Shown here piece by piece: positions 47,401 through 61,008 of a stretch of 64,000 bases of DNA (position 1 is the first letter of the stretch; each line of letters begins with the position of its first letter). The stretch spans positions 11,218,501 through 11,282,500 of the forward strand of contig NC_003280.10 in NCBI RefSeq assembly GCF_000002985.6, read 5' to 3'. A program made the translations under genes and the position numbers. A model generated the notes under the pieces. It ran no database searches, had not been told where the DNA came from, and saw nothing but the letters and a program-made list of their open reading frames with translations. Origin of the DNA: Caenorhabditis elegans. Taxonomy: Eukaryota; Nematoda; Chromadorea; Rhabditida; Rhabditidae.

Positions 47401-50400
47401 TTCCGCTTATTCCTCCGCGGGTCAGTTCAATCTCGGGTCTCCCCCAAACAAACTAGTTATTATCGTTAGCTGCTTACATCATTTAGCATCGTTCTCTCAC
47501 TTAGCGATCACGGAGATAACCACAGAGTACTGTTATCTTAACAACACATTTTGTGATGATAGTGCTGAAGCTTTAGGATTTTGTTTCGCAAAAAAGTGTT
47601 TTTTTTTTGTTGGTTTTCTGCGGGATATTTGCAGTTGGGAACAGAACTTGTTATTGAGATATGCTGATCGTAGTTATCAATTTTATCACTTATCATCACG
47701 GAATTATGTATCTTTGAAAAACAAACAATGAAGCCATTTTTAAGAGCAAAACGTCACGCATGTCTGGAGACGGTTTAGTCAAAATATTTATAATCTGAAA
47801 CAAAAGTACATGTAAATTTCTTTTTTAGGCTCCTGGCAGGCATATAGAAATCGAAATGCACCTATCTAACCTACCATCCCAACTTTAGTAATATGTTCTC
47901 AAAATATCAGAGCAAAAAGCTCCGCACGAGTGCTCACATAGTTCCTTTCATGCACACATAGAAGTCAGAATACATATATGTCATCAAAAATTGAACAGTG
48001 ACGTTTGTGCCAACTCATGCAACTTGGAGCTGCAAGTAGGTAAATTCAATAGTCTAAAATTTGATCCGGGCAGGTTCTGCGGAGATGAGTCGGGGGTTTT
48101 TTTACATTCTAGATTTTTTCTAAACTGCCCAAACTGATATACATACCGTAGGTACAAAAAATGTGTTGAATTAAAAAACTTCCTCCTCAAAGTTTGAAGC
48201 AACTTTTCCCGACAACAATTATTTTGTCAACAGAAACATAGTCCTCAGAACTCTCGTGTGAAATTTTAAAAAATCTAAGAAATTCGGACAAATATTATCG
48301 GAACTTGACTTGCTACCTAACCAAGTACATCACCTTTTTATTTTCCGATGGAAAGCCGGAAAATTTTGGGTCTTTGTTTTTGTTGTTTGGTCAGGAAATG
48401 CTAGAAAATTATTTATCATCTCCAAGTTTATTAACTGTGTGAGGGATTTTCAACATTTAAATTTAGTTATGTCTAGTTTGTGTTCTGACTCTGGTGTTCT
48501 TTAAAAATTATTTTTAAAAAGTGCACTCTGAAAATGACACAAACCGGAACTTCTTCTTAAGGGGTTTCCCCCAAGTTCAACTATGACATAGATTTGAGAA
48601 TACGTCAGTTTCAGACAGGGAACTTATTTTGTCCAATTAAGAGAAAATAAGATGAAGAATGAAGAAACACAAACAGACAATACGGAACGAATAAGGAAAT
48701 TGGAGATGAGGGGAAGCGTTCGGAAAATTGACAAAAAATGAGGGTTTCTGGAAAGCAAAGTTTATAGAAATATTGACAAAAAGTTTGAATTCTAGTAAAA
48801 GTCTTTACACTGTGATATGTTGAGTATCGGAAAACCGAGTTTTTTTATGAAACACATTTCTAGTTACTTGAAAATGTGCTCTACTGACGACGAATGATAA
48901 ATTAATGAGAAGCTACAAGAAAAGTGTTGCCTGCCTGGTAGGTACGTAAGCATGCAGTTTTTGCCTCCAGTTATTTAATAGTTATGGACGACATAAAAAT
49001 TGGGGGTGCTGATTTCAAGCATGCTGAAATTATCTAATCCTCATTCAGAGTTTTGAAAATTTCTATAATATTTTCAGTCAAACTTCTATGAAAACTAAGA
49101 AGAAAAAATCAAAGCGGAGCCGGCACCAGATAGGCAGCGACCACCTTGAAGGTTGGCAGGCGGATACATGTACCTGTCTGTCAATTGCAATCTTAATTGC
49201 GCTGCGAGACAACCTGCCAGTTTTAGACAATAGTTTTCAAGTTTCGACGGAATATTCAATTTTCTGATTTTAAATCAAAACGTTTTTCCAGCACTTGACA
49301 TCAACAGTTTAGACCTAAAAATTTTAATGTTTGATGAATTTTTGAAGTCCAAAGTCAGGTGATTATGAAAGCTAGAAAGATGAAAAGTTTTTTGAAAACT
49401 CAAAATCTGAAGGGCTTCCTAAAATTATTCTTCAGTGAGTTTAAGATTAAGCCATCGAGCAGAAGTTTTAGACTCTCAGATTCTACAGTAACTATATATC
49501 CCTTGAGATTCAAATACCATGGCTGAAATTTTATGACCATTCCCTTTGCCCCTAACATTGGCGGAGATCATTAAACGCGATAAATGTCGAATGGCAAATG
49601 AAAACAATAATAATAATCCGAAATAGTGGAACAGTATACCGACTTGTTCCGTTCCCTCTCAATTCCCCATGATTCTCAGTGAATAAGCTGCAGTGGCTGA
49701 GAAGGAGTAGGAGGAGGGTGTCTGATTAAAATGATTAATTAGAGATTGGAAAGTGGTAACAACACAGTAATCCAGTTGTGTAAGGCTGCGGCGATATGCC
49801 TTGGCGCGCCCTGTTTCTTGCGAACAAGCCTGTGTTCGTGAATATGGTAGAGATGAGGGGACGGAGAGGGAAAGAGAGGCGGAGAGAGGAGCAAGAACCA
49901 GCTAGAAATGATACATTACTGTAGATGTGGTATAAAGACGGCGTCACCACTATTGATATTATTCCGCTTTTCTCTCCTTTTAATCGCCTTCTGAGACACA
50001 AATCGGATGAACTGGAAAATGATGATTACAATTGGCAAGCATTTGTATTATCTAATATTATCCTTAACGTTACTATCCAAATCTTGACTCGTTCTAGTCG
50101 TATAATTGACAGCATTTTTAATTTAACATCTCAAAGCTTCATTATTCTTTATTGATCTTCTCATAAACTCCGCTCTATCCTCAAGTATCGTATATCCTCT
50201 ATTGCACACATCATTTTGAAAGGTTATATCTCGGTTCATTTTAATGATATTGATAACGAATTAATTACAAAGCAATAGAAAAATATTTAACAAAAAAGTT
50301 ATCAGTTGACAATTTTTGTATAAGCTCAATCAATTATTAATCGGTAATCGTTGAATTCTTTGTTTTAGAATTCTTTTAAAGATTAATTGCTCATTTCAAG

Positions 50401-50623
50401 CTTCTGACTTTAAACCGTTGTGTCCTAAAAAATACCAACGATACCAAAAACTTTTGAACTACAAAAATAAGGAATATTCTTCTTATTTCTAGTTTTGCCA
50501 ATTTTTGAGACTATCAAATTTTTTGTTTGCGACCGAAAATTCTGGGACCTAGTAGTTTTTCTGAATTTCACTCCTTATTCCTTCCTCTCAAGCCCTTATA
50601 CGACCTCTAAACTCTATCCACAG
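44441..50623. other. Long gene-poor region upstream of cut-1
   Basis: AT-rich with scattered TAGGCAGG-type motifs (47,830; 48,930; 49,140). One 122-codon plus-strand frame at 47,363-47,731 has five cysteines in its middle but begins at GTG and lacks splice context. The last kilobase should include the cut-1 promoter. No RNA gene was recognised. Confidence 0.4.
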
Positions 50624-52940
50624 ATGACGTGGAAACCCATCATCTGCCTGGCCGCACTTGTACTCTCGGCCTCGGCAATTCCAGTCGATAACAATGTGGA
50701 AGGAGAGCCAGAGGTCGAATGCGGACCAAACTCGATCACAGGTATTTTTTTGAAATTTTCGAATATTGGGAATTCTATCGATCGCTTTGTCCTGTAATGT
50801 GTTTTGGATAGATATTAAAAATATCAGTTAGTTGTTCGAATTGAGGATACATGTTCAATTAGAATTTGAGTTCAAATTGGCGTTGACTGACTAAAGTTTA
50901 TAACTTTTAAAAAAATCCGTGAAATTCTCAACCAATTTATAATAGTCCGAAATCAGTTTTCTAGAATTACAGGCAATTTTTCAATTCTTAGCAACTGCCG
51001 ACTCCCAAAAATTCAGACTCCACTCCCAACCTAATTCCATAACCAAATTCCAGTGAACTTCAACACCCGTAACCCATTCGAAGGACACGTTTACGTGAAG
51101 GGACTCTACGACCAAGCCGGTTGCAGATCCGACGAAGGAGGCCGCCAAGTTGCCGGAATCGAGCTTCCATTCGACTCGTGTAACACCGCTCGTACCCGTT
51201 CCCTCAATCCAAAAGGAGTCTTCGTTTCCACCACCGTCGTCATCTCATTCCATCCTCAATTCGTCACCAAGGTTGATCGGTATGTTAATAGGGCCTGCCT
51301 ATAGGCATGAAAATATACTTGCATGCCATCTGACGTCGGAACGTGAACTAGGAAGTTATTTTAGTATAGCTGGAAAAGTGAACGAGTTATATATTCTCTG
51401 AAGTGGTTAATTTTAGATTTGATCTCTGAAATCTTAGAATTATAATTTCCTATTTATTGTTGACAAACTAGGCTCACTCGTATTTGCTTGACATTTCGAA
51501 TGTTCCCAAATTCTGCGGAAACTCTTATCGAGGGGGTGTAAAAAGAGAGAAAAAGAAACAATAAAAAAAGCATAGGAGAATAGAATATTCCAGCAAAGTC
51601 TCCCCCTCCCTGTTATGAGTCAGTTGTTCTCCGACGCCCTCGTTTTTAGATCATCAAAAAATTAAGGACGTACGCCTGAGCGGCTGCTCATAATTAGAAT
51701 CGGACTTATTAATGGAATATCATCTTTGTTTTTGATTTCAAATTGGTTTGGAAGTTTGACATTAATATTCTTAGACTTTTTTGCTATTCTGAGGGACTTT
51801 TTGTATGGAGTTTTGTGCTGGCAAAAATTGCACTTATTCTAAGAAAAGTGCTGTATTCAGAATTGAATTTGAAAGAATATAAGAAACTGGGGCTTTTCTG
51901 AGAGTACATCTTCTATCCAATCCAAACTAAAAGAAAGTTCTGTATTCTAAAATTTCCAGCGCCTACCGTATCCAATGCTTCTACATGGAGTCCGACAAGA
52001 CTGTGTCCACACAGATCGAAGTCTCGGATCTCACCACTGCCTTCCAGACCCAGGTCGTACCAATGCCAGTCTGCAAATACGAGATCCTTGACGGAGGACC
52101 ATCCGGACAACCAATCCAGTTCGCCACCATCGGACAACAAGTCTATCACAAATGGACTTGCGATTCTGAGACCACTGACACCTTCTGCGCCGTCGTTCAC
52201 TCTTGCACTGTCGATGATGGTAATGGCGACACCGTTCAGATTCTTAACGAAGAAGGATGTGCTCTTGACAAGTTCTTGCTCAATAACTTGGAGTACCCAA
52301 CTGACTTGATGGCTGGCCAAGAAGCTCACGTCTACAAATATGCCGATCGCTCCCAACTCTTCTATCAATGCCAAATCTCCATCACCATCAAGGACCCAGG
52401 AAGCGAATGTGCCCGTCCAACTTGCTCAGAGCCACAAGGATTCGGAGCCGTCAAACAAGCTGGTGCCGGAGGAGCTCATGCCGCCGCTGCTCCACAAGCT
52501 GGAGTTGAAGAAGTTCAAGCTGCTCCAGTCGCCGCTGCCGCTCCAGTTGCTGCTCCAGTGGCAGCTGCTGCAGCAGCTCCAGCCGTTCCACGTGCCACAC
52601 TTGCTCAGTTGAGATTGCTCAGAAAGAAGAGATCTTTCGGAGAGAACGAAGGAATTCTTGATGTTCGTGTTGAGATCAACACTTTGGATATCATGGAGGT
52701 AATAAATTTCAAGTTTTAAAAAAGTTTTTAATTTTTAAAATATTCCAGGGAGCCTCCCCATCTGCTCCAGAAGCCGCCGCTCTCGTCTCCGAGGAATCCG
52801 TCCGTCGCAGAGCCACCAGCACAGGAATCTGCCTCACCCCAATCGGATTCGCTTCTTTCCTCGGTATCGGAACAATTGTTGCCACCGCTCTCTCCGCCAC
52901 CATCTTCTACGTGGCTCGTCCAACTTCCCACAAGCACTAA
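50624..52940 (+). CDS. cut-1: Cuticlin CUT-1, ZP-domain cuticle protein
   Basis: Four exons: 50624..50741, 51054..51279, 51960..52698 and 52749..52940, giving 424 residues. A signal peptide (MTWKPIICLAALVLSASA) is followed by a ZP domain beginning ECGPNSITVNF and spanning to about residue 280, with the expected cysteines. An Ala/Pro/Val-rich region (repeated APVAA) comes next, then a basic cleavage-like site (LRKKRS) and a C-terminal hydrophobic segment (GFASFLGIGTIVATALSATIF). CUT-1 is an insoluble structural protein of the dauer cuticle alae, made by seam cells. The protein is recognised from memory as C. elegans CUT-1. The ATG directly follows a CCACAG acceptor. Codon use is strongly biased (GGA, CCA, GTC), as for a highly expressed structural gene. 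Confidence 0.98.
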
Positions 52941-53367
52941 CTCAATGTTGTCCTTTTTAATTTATATCAATAAGTTATTTCCTAATTTATTTGCCCCACC
53001 ATGATCCCTTTTTATCACCTCCACTCCATCCCCACAACAATCGATTTATTTGTACGTAATACCGTGCAATAAACCATTTCTTTTGAGCATTATTTTAATG
53101 AGCCAACGATGTTTGTTTTGTTTTGACCGGTACTTTGTGAATGAACTTCTCTCTGAATCATTTTCAAGTATTCAACACTTTTTTTGTAGAATTGAGTTTT
53201 TGAGGGTTAAAATGTAAATAATTTATCTTTAAAAATTAGGCAATTAAAAAATGTTATAAAAGTGTATAAATAGAACGGCGAAATTAGGAAAGGGGTGCAT
53301 TTGGGAGAACAGATGGTTCGTAATACATTTTCGGAATGGCGACTGTCTCGTCGCCAATGTTCGAAAA
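52941..53367. terminator. cut-1 3' UTR and convergent gap
   Basis: The cut-1 3' UTR is C/T-rich and ends near AATAAA at 53068-53073. The following 300 bases separate it from the minus-strand EGF gene, so the two genes converge here. Confidence 0.75.
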
Positions 53368-53899
53368 TTATGTTGTCAGTGCTCTGTGCCCAACTGTATA
53401 ATGTTTCTTCTCACAGTTTTCACCACGGAAATCTTCTGGGCATTCACAAATTGGAAGATGAGTTGAGTCAACACATATTCCACCATTTTCACAATTGCAT
53501 GATTTTTTTGTTAATTCTGAAATAATGTATTATGAAAAAACTATCTTTAATAGCTTTTTTGGATTCTATCTGTTAATTTTTCTACAGGGTGGCTCATAAT
53601 TTTAGATCTCAAAATTTTCCATGCTCACAAAAATCAAGTTTTTGTGTGCGCAACTCGAGTTTCTATAATTAAGAGCCACCCTGTAACGCTTAAATCTTAC
53701 GGAAGATATGCGCAATGGAGCGCGCTTCCTCTGGAGGATTTGTACCATTAATTCCATACAGATCTTCTCAACTCACGAAGGTCTGAAACATCTATCGTGT
53801 GCTCCTCATTATAGTTCAATGTAGAGCAGTGGAGGTGCAACTTTAACAAAAAATACAAAGACACAACCAATAACTTAATAAATGATTTGAAGTCCCCAT
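53368..53899 (-). CDS. Tiny secreted protein with one EGF-like domain
   Basis: The final exon 53368..53516 is clear: after a TTTCAG acceptor it reads SCNCENGGICVD, then ICECPEDFRGENC, with all six EGF cysteines and the G-x-x-C ending, and stops with TAA. A middle exon 53701..53763 (YGINGTNPPEEARSIAHIF) has a GTAAGA donor and matching phase. The first exon is proposed as 53857..53899 (MGTSNHLLSYWLCL, signal-like). This gives 84 residues. The acceptor of exon 2 is weak (GAGAAG), so the 5' part is provisional. A single EGF with a signal peptide suggests a small secreted ligand or matrix factor. I do not know a named match. The intron before the last exon contains a TA-flanked MITE. Confidence 0.55.
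53585..53683. repeat. TA-flanked palindromic MITE
   Basis: Ends CAGGGTGGCTC and GAGCCACCCTG are perfect inverted repeats flanked by TA on both sides, as for Tc1/mariner-type insertions. 99 bp, inside the EGF-gene intron. Confidence 0.75.
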
Positions 53900-54743
53900 G
53901 TACTATATCAAATCTCAAATTTTGCATCAAGACCACCCTGGTAAATCAGATATTTTCCCTCTTTTTCAGATTTTTTTTGCAAGCCCTCTGAAGATGAAAA
54001 GCTTTTGCCGAAATAAATAAAAAAAGACACATAATTTTTTACGGAATTTTCCGGTTAAAACTGGAAACACCGTAACCGTGTCTACCTCACATAATCGAAA
54101 TATTCCCATGCAAAAAAATACCCCCCAAAATCCCTACAAAAATGTGTCATCAAACCCACCCAGTCAGTTTTGTTTTCATCTCACCGACGCGACTTGACTT
54201 CGATTCAATGATTTGTGACATTGGACACCGAACGGATGCCTCCCCTGAAGTTTTTTTTACGAGTCTGTCGCCCAAAAAATTGGAAGACCCTCTAGGGGTA
54301 AATCATTGTTTTATCACCTCGCCCGGGATAGGAAAAACGAAGGCTGATGTGTACTTTTTGCAGAATCAACAGGAATAAAAAAAAAGAGAAGAGGATGAAA
54401 CAAAAGACTATAACTTTCCACGCGTAGGTGGAGACATCGATAAAAAACTAACAGTGATGTTCCAATCGGAATGTGAACAGGAAATGACACATTCAAATTT
54501 TTAAGTTTTCCCGATTTTCTCATTATATTGATTTTGGGTACTGTAGGTAGAGTTTTATGTTACAGGGAAATAATACTTATTCTGAAAAGTACATTTTAAA
54601 AACTTCGCGTGGACTGCAAAATCAAATTTTTGTGGTTTTCTGTTGCCAGTATCTTACAAAATATTTTCCCCAGCTCTTTACAATGCCAATTTTTTACCGT
54701 AACATGATGAAGCACTCCGGAAGGTACAGTACTACGACATACC

Positions 54744-54865
54744 TAACAGGGCTGTGTGGCAACCGAGATTTTCGGAAACCGGCAATTGTCGAAGTTGCCG
54801 AAAGCTGAAAATTTCGCCAACCGGCAATTTTTGATTTCCGAAACTTCGGCCACCGGCTACAATGC
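54744..54865. repeat. CCGGCAA interspersed repeat
   Basis: Repeated AACCGGCAATT, GTTGCCGAAA and TTTCGG(C/A)AAC units in both orientations. This matches the general look of the abundant worm repeat built on GCCGAA and CCGGCAA. Confidence 0.6.
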
Positions 54866-55925
54866 TTCAAGGTTTATGAAAACCTACAACAACCTCCTAA
54901 AATTCTCGAAATTCCAGATTTTTTGAAAATTTGGCAGCTTACCCAAATTTTTACTGAAAATTCTTAAATTCTCAATTTTTTTTCGTAGTTTTTCACTATG
55001 AAATCCGGACATTTTGGACTATTTTACAAAATCCCCACTAATGGCGGGCGACTTTAAACACAAATATCTTTTTTCCTCCCGAAAACAGTTATTCTTTGAT
55101 GTCATCATAATGTTCCCATTCCCAAAGTCCACTCAATCAACATGTAAATACTAATATTCTTTTAACACTTCCGCCAACTAATCATCAATTAGCTCACAGG
55201 AGCTCATCTGTACCGTAATCCCCCTCTCACTTAGTCCACATCACTTCCGTCACAGGGATTAGAGCGTCTTCTCACCTGCCCTCAACGTACAACTTGCGGT
55301 CTCTTAATCATGCGTTCGGATCAGTGACATTCAAAAAAAAGAGAGGAGGAGAACACCATCTACTCCCATTTACACACATCTTACAAAAAAACGACCGTTT
55401 GATGAGCGCCGAAAATGGCTCATTGTTTTGTGAAATGAGCGTTCTGAGGGGACAACCGCGACGACGAAAAACGAGTTGTAAATGAAGATTAAGTGCCCCC
55501 GTGTAAATTAAGTCTTCAGGTAAGTGGCCACAAGTTCTATTTGAATAGGTGATTATGTGGTGGAGGGTACTGTACTTTTTTGGGAAGGATAGCTATATTT
55601 CATGCATTTTTTTGGTAGGCACTATTGGAGATATCACAAAAATATACATTTCGAATACCGGACAATTTTTAAATGCGCACTGATACACCTTGCTAAAAAT
55701 AGTATACTGTAAGTTTTCTAACGGTTTTCACAGGCAAGTGGAAATTGTAGCGCCTACCATGATATCTAGACAGTTTTCAACTAAAGCGTAACGTTTTCCC
55801 CGACCAAAAAATTTCTCGAAAAAAAACCTTTCCAGAAACCAATCATAATTCAATATCAAAATGCAATGTTATTGTTATTATTCTTTTCACAACTATTAGC
55901 CCATTTAATATTATAACTATCATTA

Positions 55926-55952
55926 TTATTATTATTATTACTCCACAAGTTT
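55926..55952. repeat. ATT microsatellite
   Basis: Five to six tandem ATT units. Confidence 0.85.
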
Positions 55953-58619
55953 TCCCATATATTTTTCTAATTATTTCCCCCAAAAGCTCTCAGTTTTTCC
56001 AACAACCTCTACTCATGAAAACAAACCCATTTTTCGCGAGTAATTCGCTATATAATCGTGCACATTTGCTAATGTATTTTTCATAATTTTCTCACAAAAC
56101 TTTGCCTGAAAGTATTTACTATTATTCTATGTTACATGTAATTGCAAATTTATTTATGCACATGGGAGAGTTGTAATATTTATTTGCTTAACAGTTGTCA
56201 GTGAATAGTCGGTAAGCCGAAGCATGAGTTCCAGCTTTAAAATGTTTTTAAAAGTATAAAGAAAAGCTTGGAAAAATGGTTCTAGGTGGTCCAAACCTGG
56301 CAAACACGACAATAGCATACACATAAGCGATCGGCAGGCAATGGCAGCTCCTTAGGCCCACGGACTTACCTACCTATCAAAGTAGCACTGACCTACTCTA
56401 AATACCTATTCTGAACCTTCTCATGAACTAGTACCCTGAATATTATACTCTTAAATTTCCGTTCATTCCATCTGCTTATAATAGCAGAACCGAGGACTAA
56501 ATAAACTTTCCCTTCTCTAATCCCCCGCAATCCCGAGAAGCACTGTGATAGGCGGCTGTTGAGACCAATTCATCAATCGCTGGACAAATTGTGATGATGC
56601 ACTTGCCCGAGAAGAACTCTCGGGCAAACACTAATCTAATTATATTCAGTGTGAACACAAACGTATCTATAGTGTAATGTAAAGGGCTCTGGAGTTTACA
56701 AAGTTTACAAAAAATAGTTGTTTTGGTTATCAGATTTTGAGAATTCCCCTAGTAAACGCATTACACTGTGAAGTGGAAATAATTTTAAAGTATTGATAGC
56801 AAAAACAATATTGAGTGCGATTGAGTAAAAAGTCTAGAGGGGGAGGGGGTATTTTCGAATCTAACTTATCGTTTACTCAATTTCTCTAAAAAAAGTTTCA
56901 GTTTCAAAAATTTATTTATCATACTGAAATAAGCAGTTTTGTGCAGTTTGCCCATCTGAAAATAGTTGTTTATTTCGTTAAAAGTGCCCGAATTTCCTTT
57001 TTCTGGGCCACGTTTCAACACAAAAAAGTCCGCGTGTCCTTCTTCCCCCTTCCATCTCATCACAATCATTTCCAATTCATCTTCATCCTGATGGTGCTCT
57101 CTGGGAAGAAGACCTCCTCTGTTGACAGCCGTTTTTACAAGCGTTGGATCAACAAACACAGGAGGATCGATGATGATGACGGTGTGACCAGTTGTTGCAC
57201 ACCTACCGTATCACCAATTGTTGCGGGATGTGATGAGGGGGTGATTGGGGCACAGAAGAAGTGCACATGTTCTCTCAGTTTGTTTTGTGATGTTTCAATT
57301 ATTTTAAGAGAAAGAGTAGATAAGTTAAAGTTCTACTTTTTTTTGGAACATTGGGAAAATTTACAAAATTCGCCATTTTTTCACATGCTTTGTCGAGACT
57401 GTTACTTGTAAACGTATGAAAAAATAGCACGTTTCTTACTTTCTTTACTTTCAATTGAAAATTCCGAGAAGTTGCTCAAAAACTGACTCTCTAAACACTC
57501 TAAACTCTCCGTAAACACAAATATAATGTTTATTTTGACATCCAGATTACTTGAAAATACTTGATTCAATATTCTTTTTCTAGAAAAAAATTAAAAAATT
57601 TCGTTTTCAAATAAATCAAAATAATTTTTTACCGATCTTGCGATTCACTTAGTGGGTCAAGAATGGAAATATATATTTAATTCCGTGTTTCCTCAGATCT
57701 CGCTATTCGATTTTCCGTTATCTCCAAAGTTATTCCAAGACGGTAATCTCATTTTTCCAGGAGGTCTTGCTAGCCTATTTTGGAAACTATCCCGTAAACA
57801 CAACCGCTGTAGTGTATCTTATTTAACCCCCAATCGAAAATTACAGAAATTGATCGGCTTAAAATTTGACTGGAGTATTCGTCGGCGTGAGTTAAAAGGC
57901 ACGTCAAAAAGAGTAATTATTTTGTCGCAAAACTTAACCGGAAGTTCTATGTCGGCTCAATAGTGTGTCTCTTACATAATCCCTTCCAATTAGACACCTC
58001 ACTGCCACCTGCCGTCGAAACTTTTCTCATGGGAAGTCATCGTTTTGTTCTTTGATCGCATTTGACCGCTTGGGTCAATTTTAGGATTACCAGGTTTTTC
58101 GAAAAGCAATTTCGATGACGGCAAAGGCGAATCCGAAAAAATTGTTTTGTAATGTTCGGAAGAATCCTAGCTTCAAAATTTTATTAAACTTGTATTCAAA
58201 GGTTTCGCCAAGAGAAAAATATGGATTTTTGAGCAGTCAGAACCATCAAAACCAGAATTTTTACCGATTCAGATAATTATTTTTTAGAAAACGATAGTAC
58301 TTTTGCTTCCTTTTTGGAGCAGCTCAACAAAGTATTCTTCCCCAAAATCGGTCAACCTAATTACTCCGGTGACCGTATCCTTTTTCTTCCAGCAAAAACC
58401 GATATCTATGTATGTCTTCGAGCCTGGGAAAAAAGCGACAATTAGCGGGACAATTGAATGGAAACGGAAGAGACATGGCGGCAGGTTAAAAGACGGTATC
58501 ATGTCAGCGCATCATTGTGAAACTTGGCGTGTTGTACCTATGTTTCTTCATGAAGACCCCATATACATACACACACTCACGCACTCGACCATTTAAGATT
58601 CCTGTCGCAGATAACCGTG

Positions 58620-58800
58620 TGTGGGGGCCTAGAATGAAGATGGATCGATTTTAGGGCGCCGGTGAGCGGGAGAAGCAAAGTGCTTATGTTATTGTGGTGG
58701 CGAAAGGACTTGTTCGTGTGTCGTGTGACACCTGATGTGTGAGCGGCGTCGGCGGCTCCTGCGAGCAGTTAAAGTCTTTTGGATGTGTTCAAACGGATGC
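58620..58800. promoter_or_regulatory. GC-rich conserved-looking island upstream of unc-130
   Basis: About 180 bases with over 50% GC (GCGCCGGTGAGCGGG, GCGGCGTCGGCGGCTCC) and a CACCTG E-box core in otherwise AT-rich DNA. No open frame with splice sites. Candidate enhancer. Confidence 0.3.
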
Positions 58801-60959
58801 CGACAAGTTTTAGATGAGTTTTGCATTTTTACCGCACTTTGATTATTGTTAAACTTGTGATATGATAAACGTCCGCCTTTGAAGCTTTAAAATTCGAAAT
58901 TTTCGGATTCATTTAGTTTGCAGTAAATTTTTATAATTTTTTTTACAGAAACGAAAAGTTAATTCACAGTTCCGAAAATTTTGAAGATCTATTTGTTTTT
59001 GTAAAATTGAAAGTGGATCAAGCTATCCCTACTAGAACTCCGATTCATCTCACAAACTTTTCTTATCTGTCTCCCACGCAGGCCTCTAAAACGCCAACTT
59101 TCTTGCCTACTAGATAGGCGGGAAGGTAGCCCGTCTTGTAGGCAAACAGGCAGACATCTCTATTTTTTGAAGCTCGAAATTTCCAACATCTCTGAATCTT
59201 CCCTATTTATTCCCAACTTTGCCCAAAACTCCTTGAAAACCCCCAACATATAAGTAATGGGTCGGAAGGCATGAGCGGTGTTTATGGCCTTGTAAATCTT
59301 CGGTTATTTGCTGATATTGGTATTGGCGCCTACCTAAAGTTTGACATATTTAGGGGGTTTCTATGAAGGAGGGCCAAACTGGTTATACCGATTTTGATAT
59401 TAAAAGAAGACTGTAGAAAAAGGAGAAGAGAAGGAGGTTTTACTCATTGTTTTAAAGTAGTTTCTTTTTTTTCAGGACATAGGAGCCATTAGACCGCAGC
59501 TTATAGTAGTTTAGAAATATCAGAAATTACTTCCGCCAACATTTAAAAAATTATGGAGTATCAGAGCTACCGTAACTTTAAAAAATAATTTTCAAAAAGT
59601 CATTTTGAAAATTTGACAATTTGCCAAACTTTTAACTAATAGTTTCTATGTATAATCTAAAAATTGTTGGAGTGATCAATTTTGAGTTTACGTAACTCAT
59701 ATAACTTTCTGTACACACCTGACAATCAGTCAAAACCCGGCTCTAATATTTTGGTCAATTATCTTGTCTTTTTCTTATTGGGTCTTACCACGATGCATAT
59801 CATTTTGAGATTTAGTATTTCACCCCATTGTTCAACTTTGACATTTTATATCTCAGTTGTCGTTTGTTCCACACAAAAATTGTCAACTTACAAAATATTT
59901 GTTATTTCTTTTTTTAAATCATTTCCTAGTTGATAATTTATTTATATCTTCAAAATAAACAAAGATATAACCTATCAAATAAAGTAGTCAAGTGCAGTAC
60001 AAATAGAGAATATACGGTGGGTGAATCTCTTGAATCTTCTTCAAAAAAACTGAAAGTGAGTGGTATCTCTTGAACAACTCATCCTAGATCATCCCCAATT
60101 TTTCCAGCTGACTAACCATACGTTCAACATCTACCCAGATTTAAATCTAAATACATACACATTGTTTCTCACTTGTTTTAAACAAGTCCTACAAGACGCG
60201 TGTCACACTTGTTGCCTGAGATTCTTGTCACTTCTCTGAGCACTCTCCCCATCATCTCATCATTTTTTTCGCTTTGCAAAGTCCAGCGGAAATCAGTTTT
60301 AGAAGAAATGTCGTTTGCAAGTTTTACCTGATCCCCCAATAACAAGTGCAATAACAATAAACTAGTGTTTGGGGGGGATGGGCAGTTCCCTACCCAAATT
60401 TATAGCCAATCTCCATTGATTACCGCTATCATTCTGTCCTGAAATAATGCGTCTCATTCAATAGGGGGTAATTGCAAATGGCAATGAAATTGGGTTTGAA
60501 CTTTTGCTACTCAAACATGGGTGATTTTGAACATTTTACTGAAAACTGATCCTAGAGTGGTTAACCTGATTTCTGAGTTCTTTCAATTCTAAAAATAATA
60601 AAAAATAACTCAAGATTTTGGTTTTGTGAAAAAAATATAAAAACACGTGAAAAACTTGTTTGTAGTCATTTTGCAAAAAAAAAAGTTGGTTTTTGAGCAC
60701 AATGTTCAACAAGCTTTGGGTGTAGGTAGGTATGAGGTAGGCCTGTCCATTAGGAAAGTATCAGTGTTCATTACGTCTACGCCGATGTTATATGGCACCT
60801 GCCGATTTGATCAGGGCTTGAATATTAGAAGCTAATTTTGTACTTTTTGTCTAAAATGGTTCTAATTATTTATTAAAATACCTTGGGTAGAATATCGAAG
60901 AGCCCAACTGGTCTCATGTCTCGCCGGAAAACGCGTCCTTTAGTTACTTGCGATCATAT

Positions 60960-61008
60960 TTTTATGCTATTCGAGTTCCTTTTATGCTATTCGAGAGCTA
61001 TTCGAGGA
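60960..61008. repeat. Tandem TATGCTATTCGAG repeat
   Basis: Two full copies of TTTATGCTATTCGAG plus two truncated CTATTCGAG units in direct tandem. Confidence 0.75.

Noticed and set aside
55517-55525. CTTCAG/GTAAGTGG as donor of a non-coding unc-130 exon
   Set aside because: No matching acceptor or transcript evidence visible; too weak to annotate.
56941-57411. 156-codon plus-strand frame
   Set aside because: Composition drifts from Phe-rich to mixed with no motif, no acceptor/donor pair, and the start is not preceded by an SL-type site.
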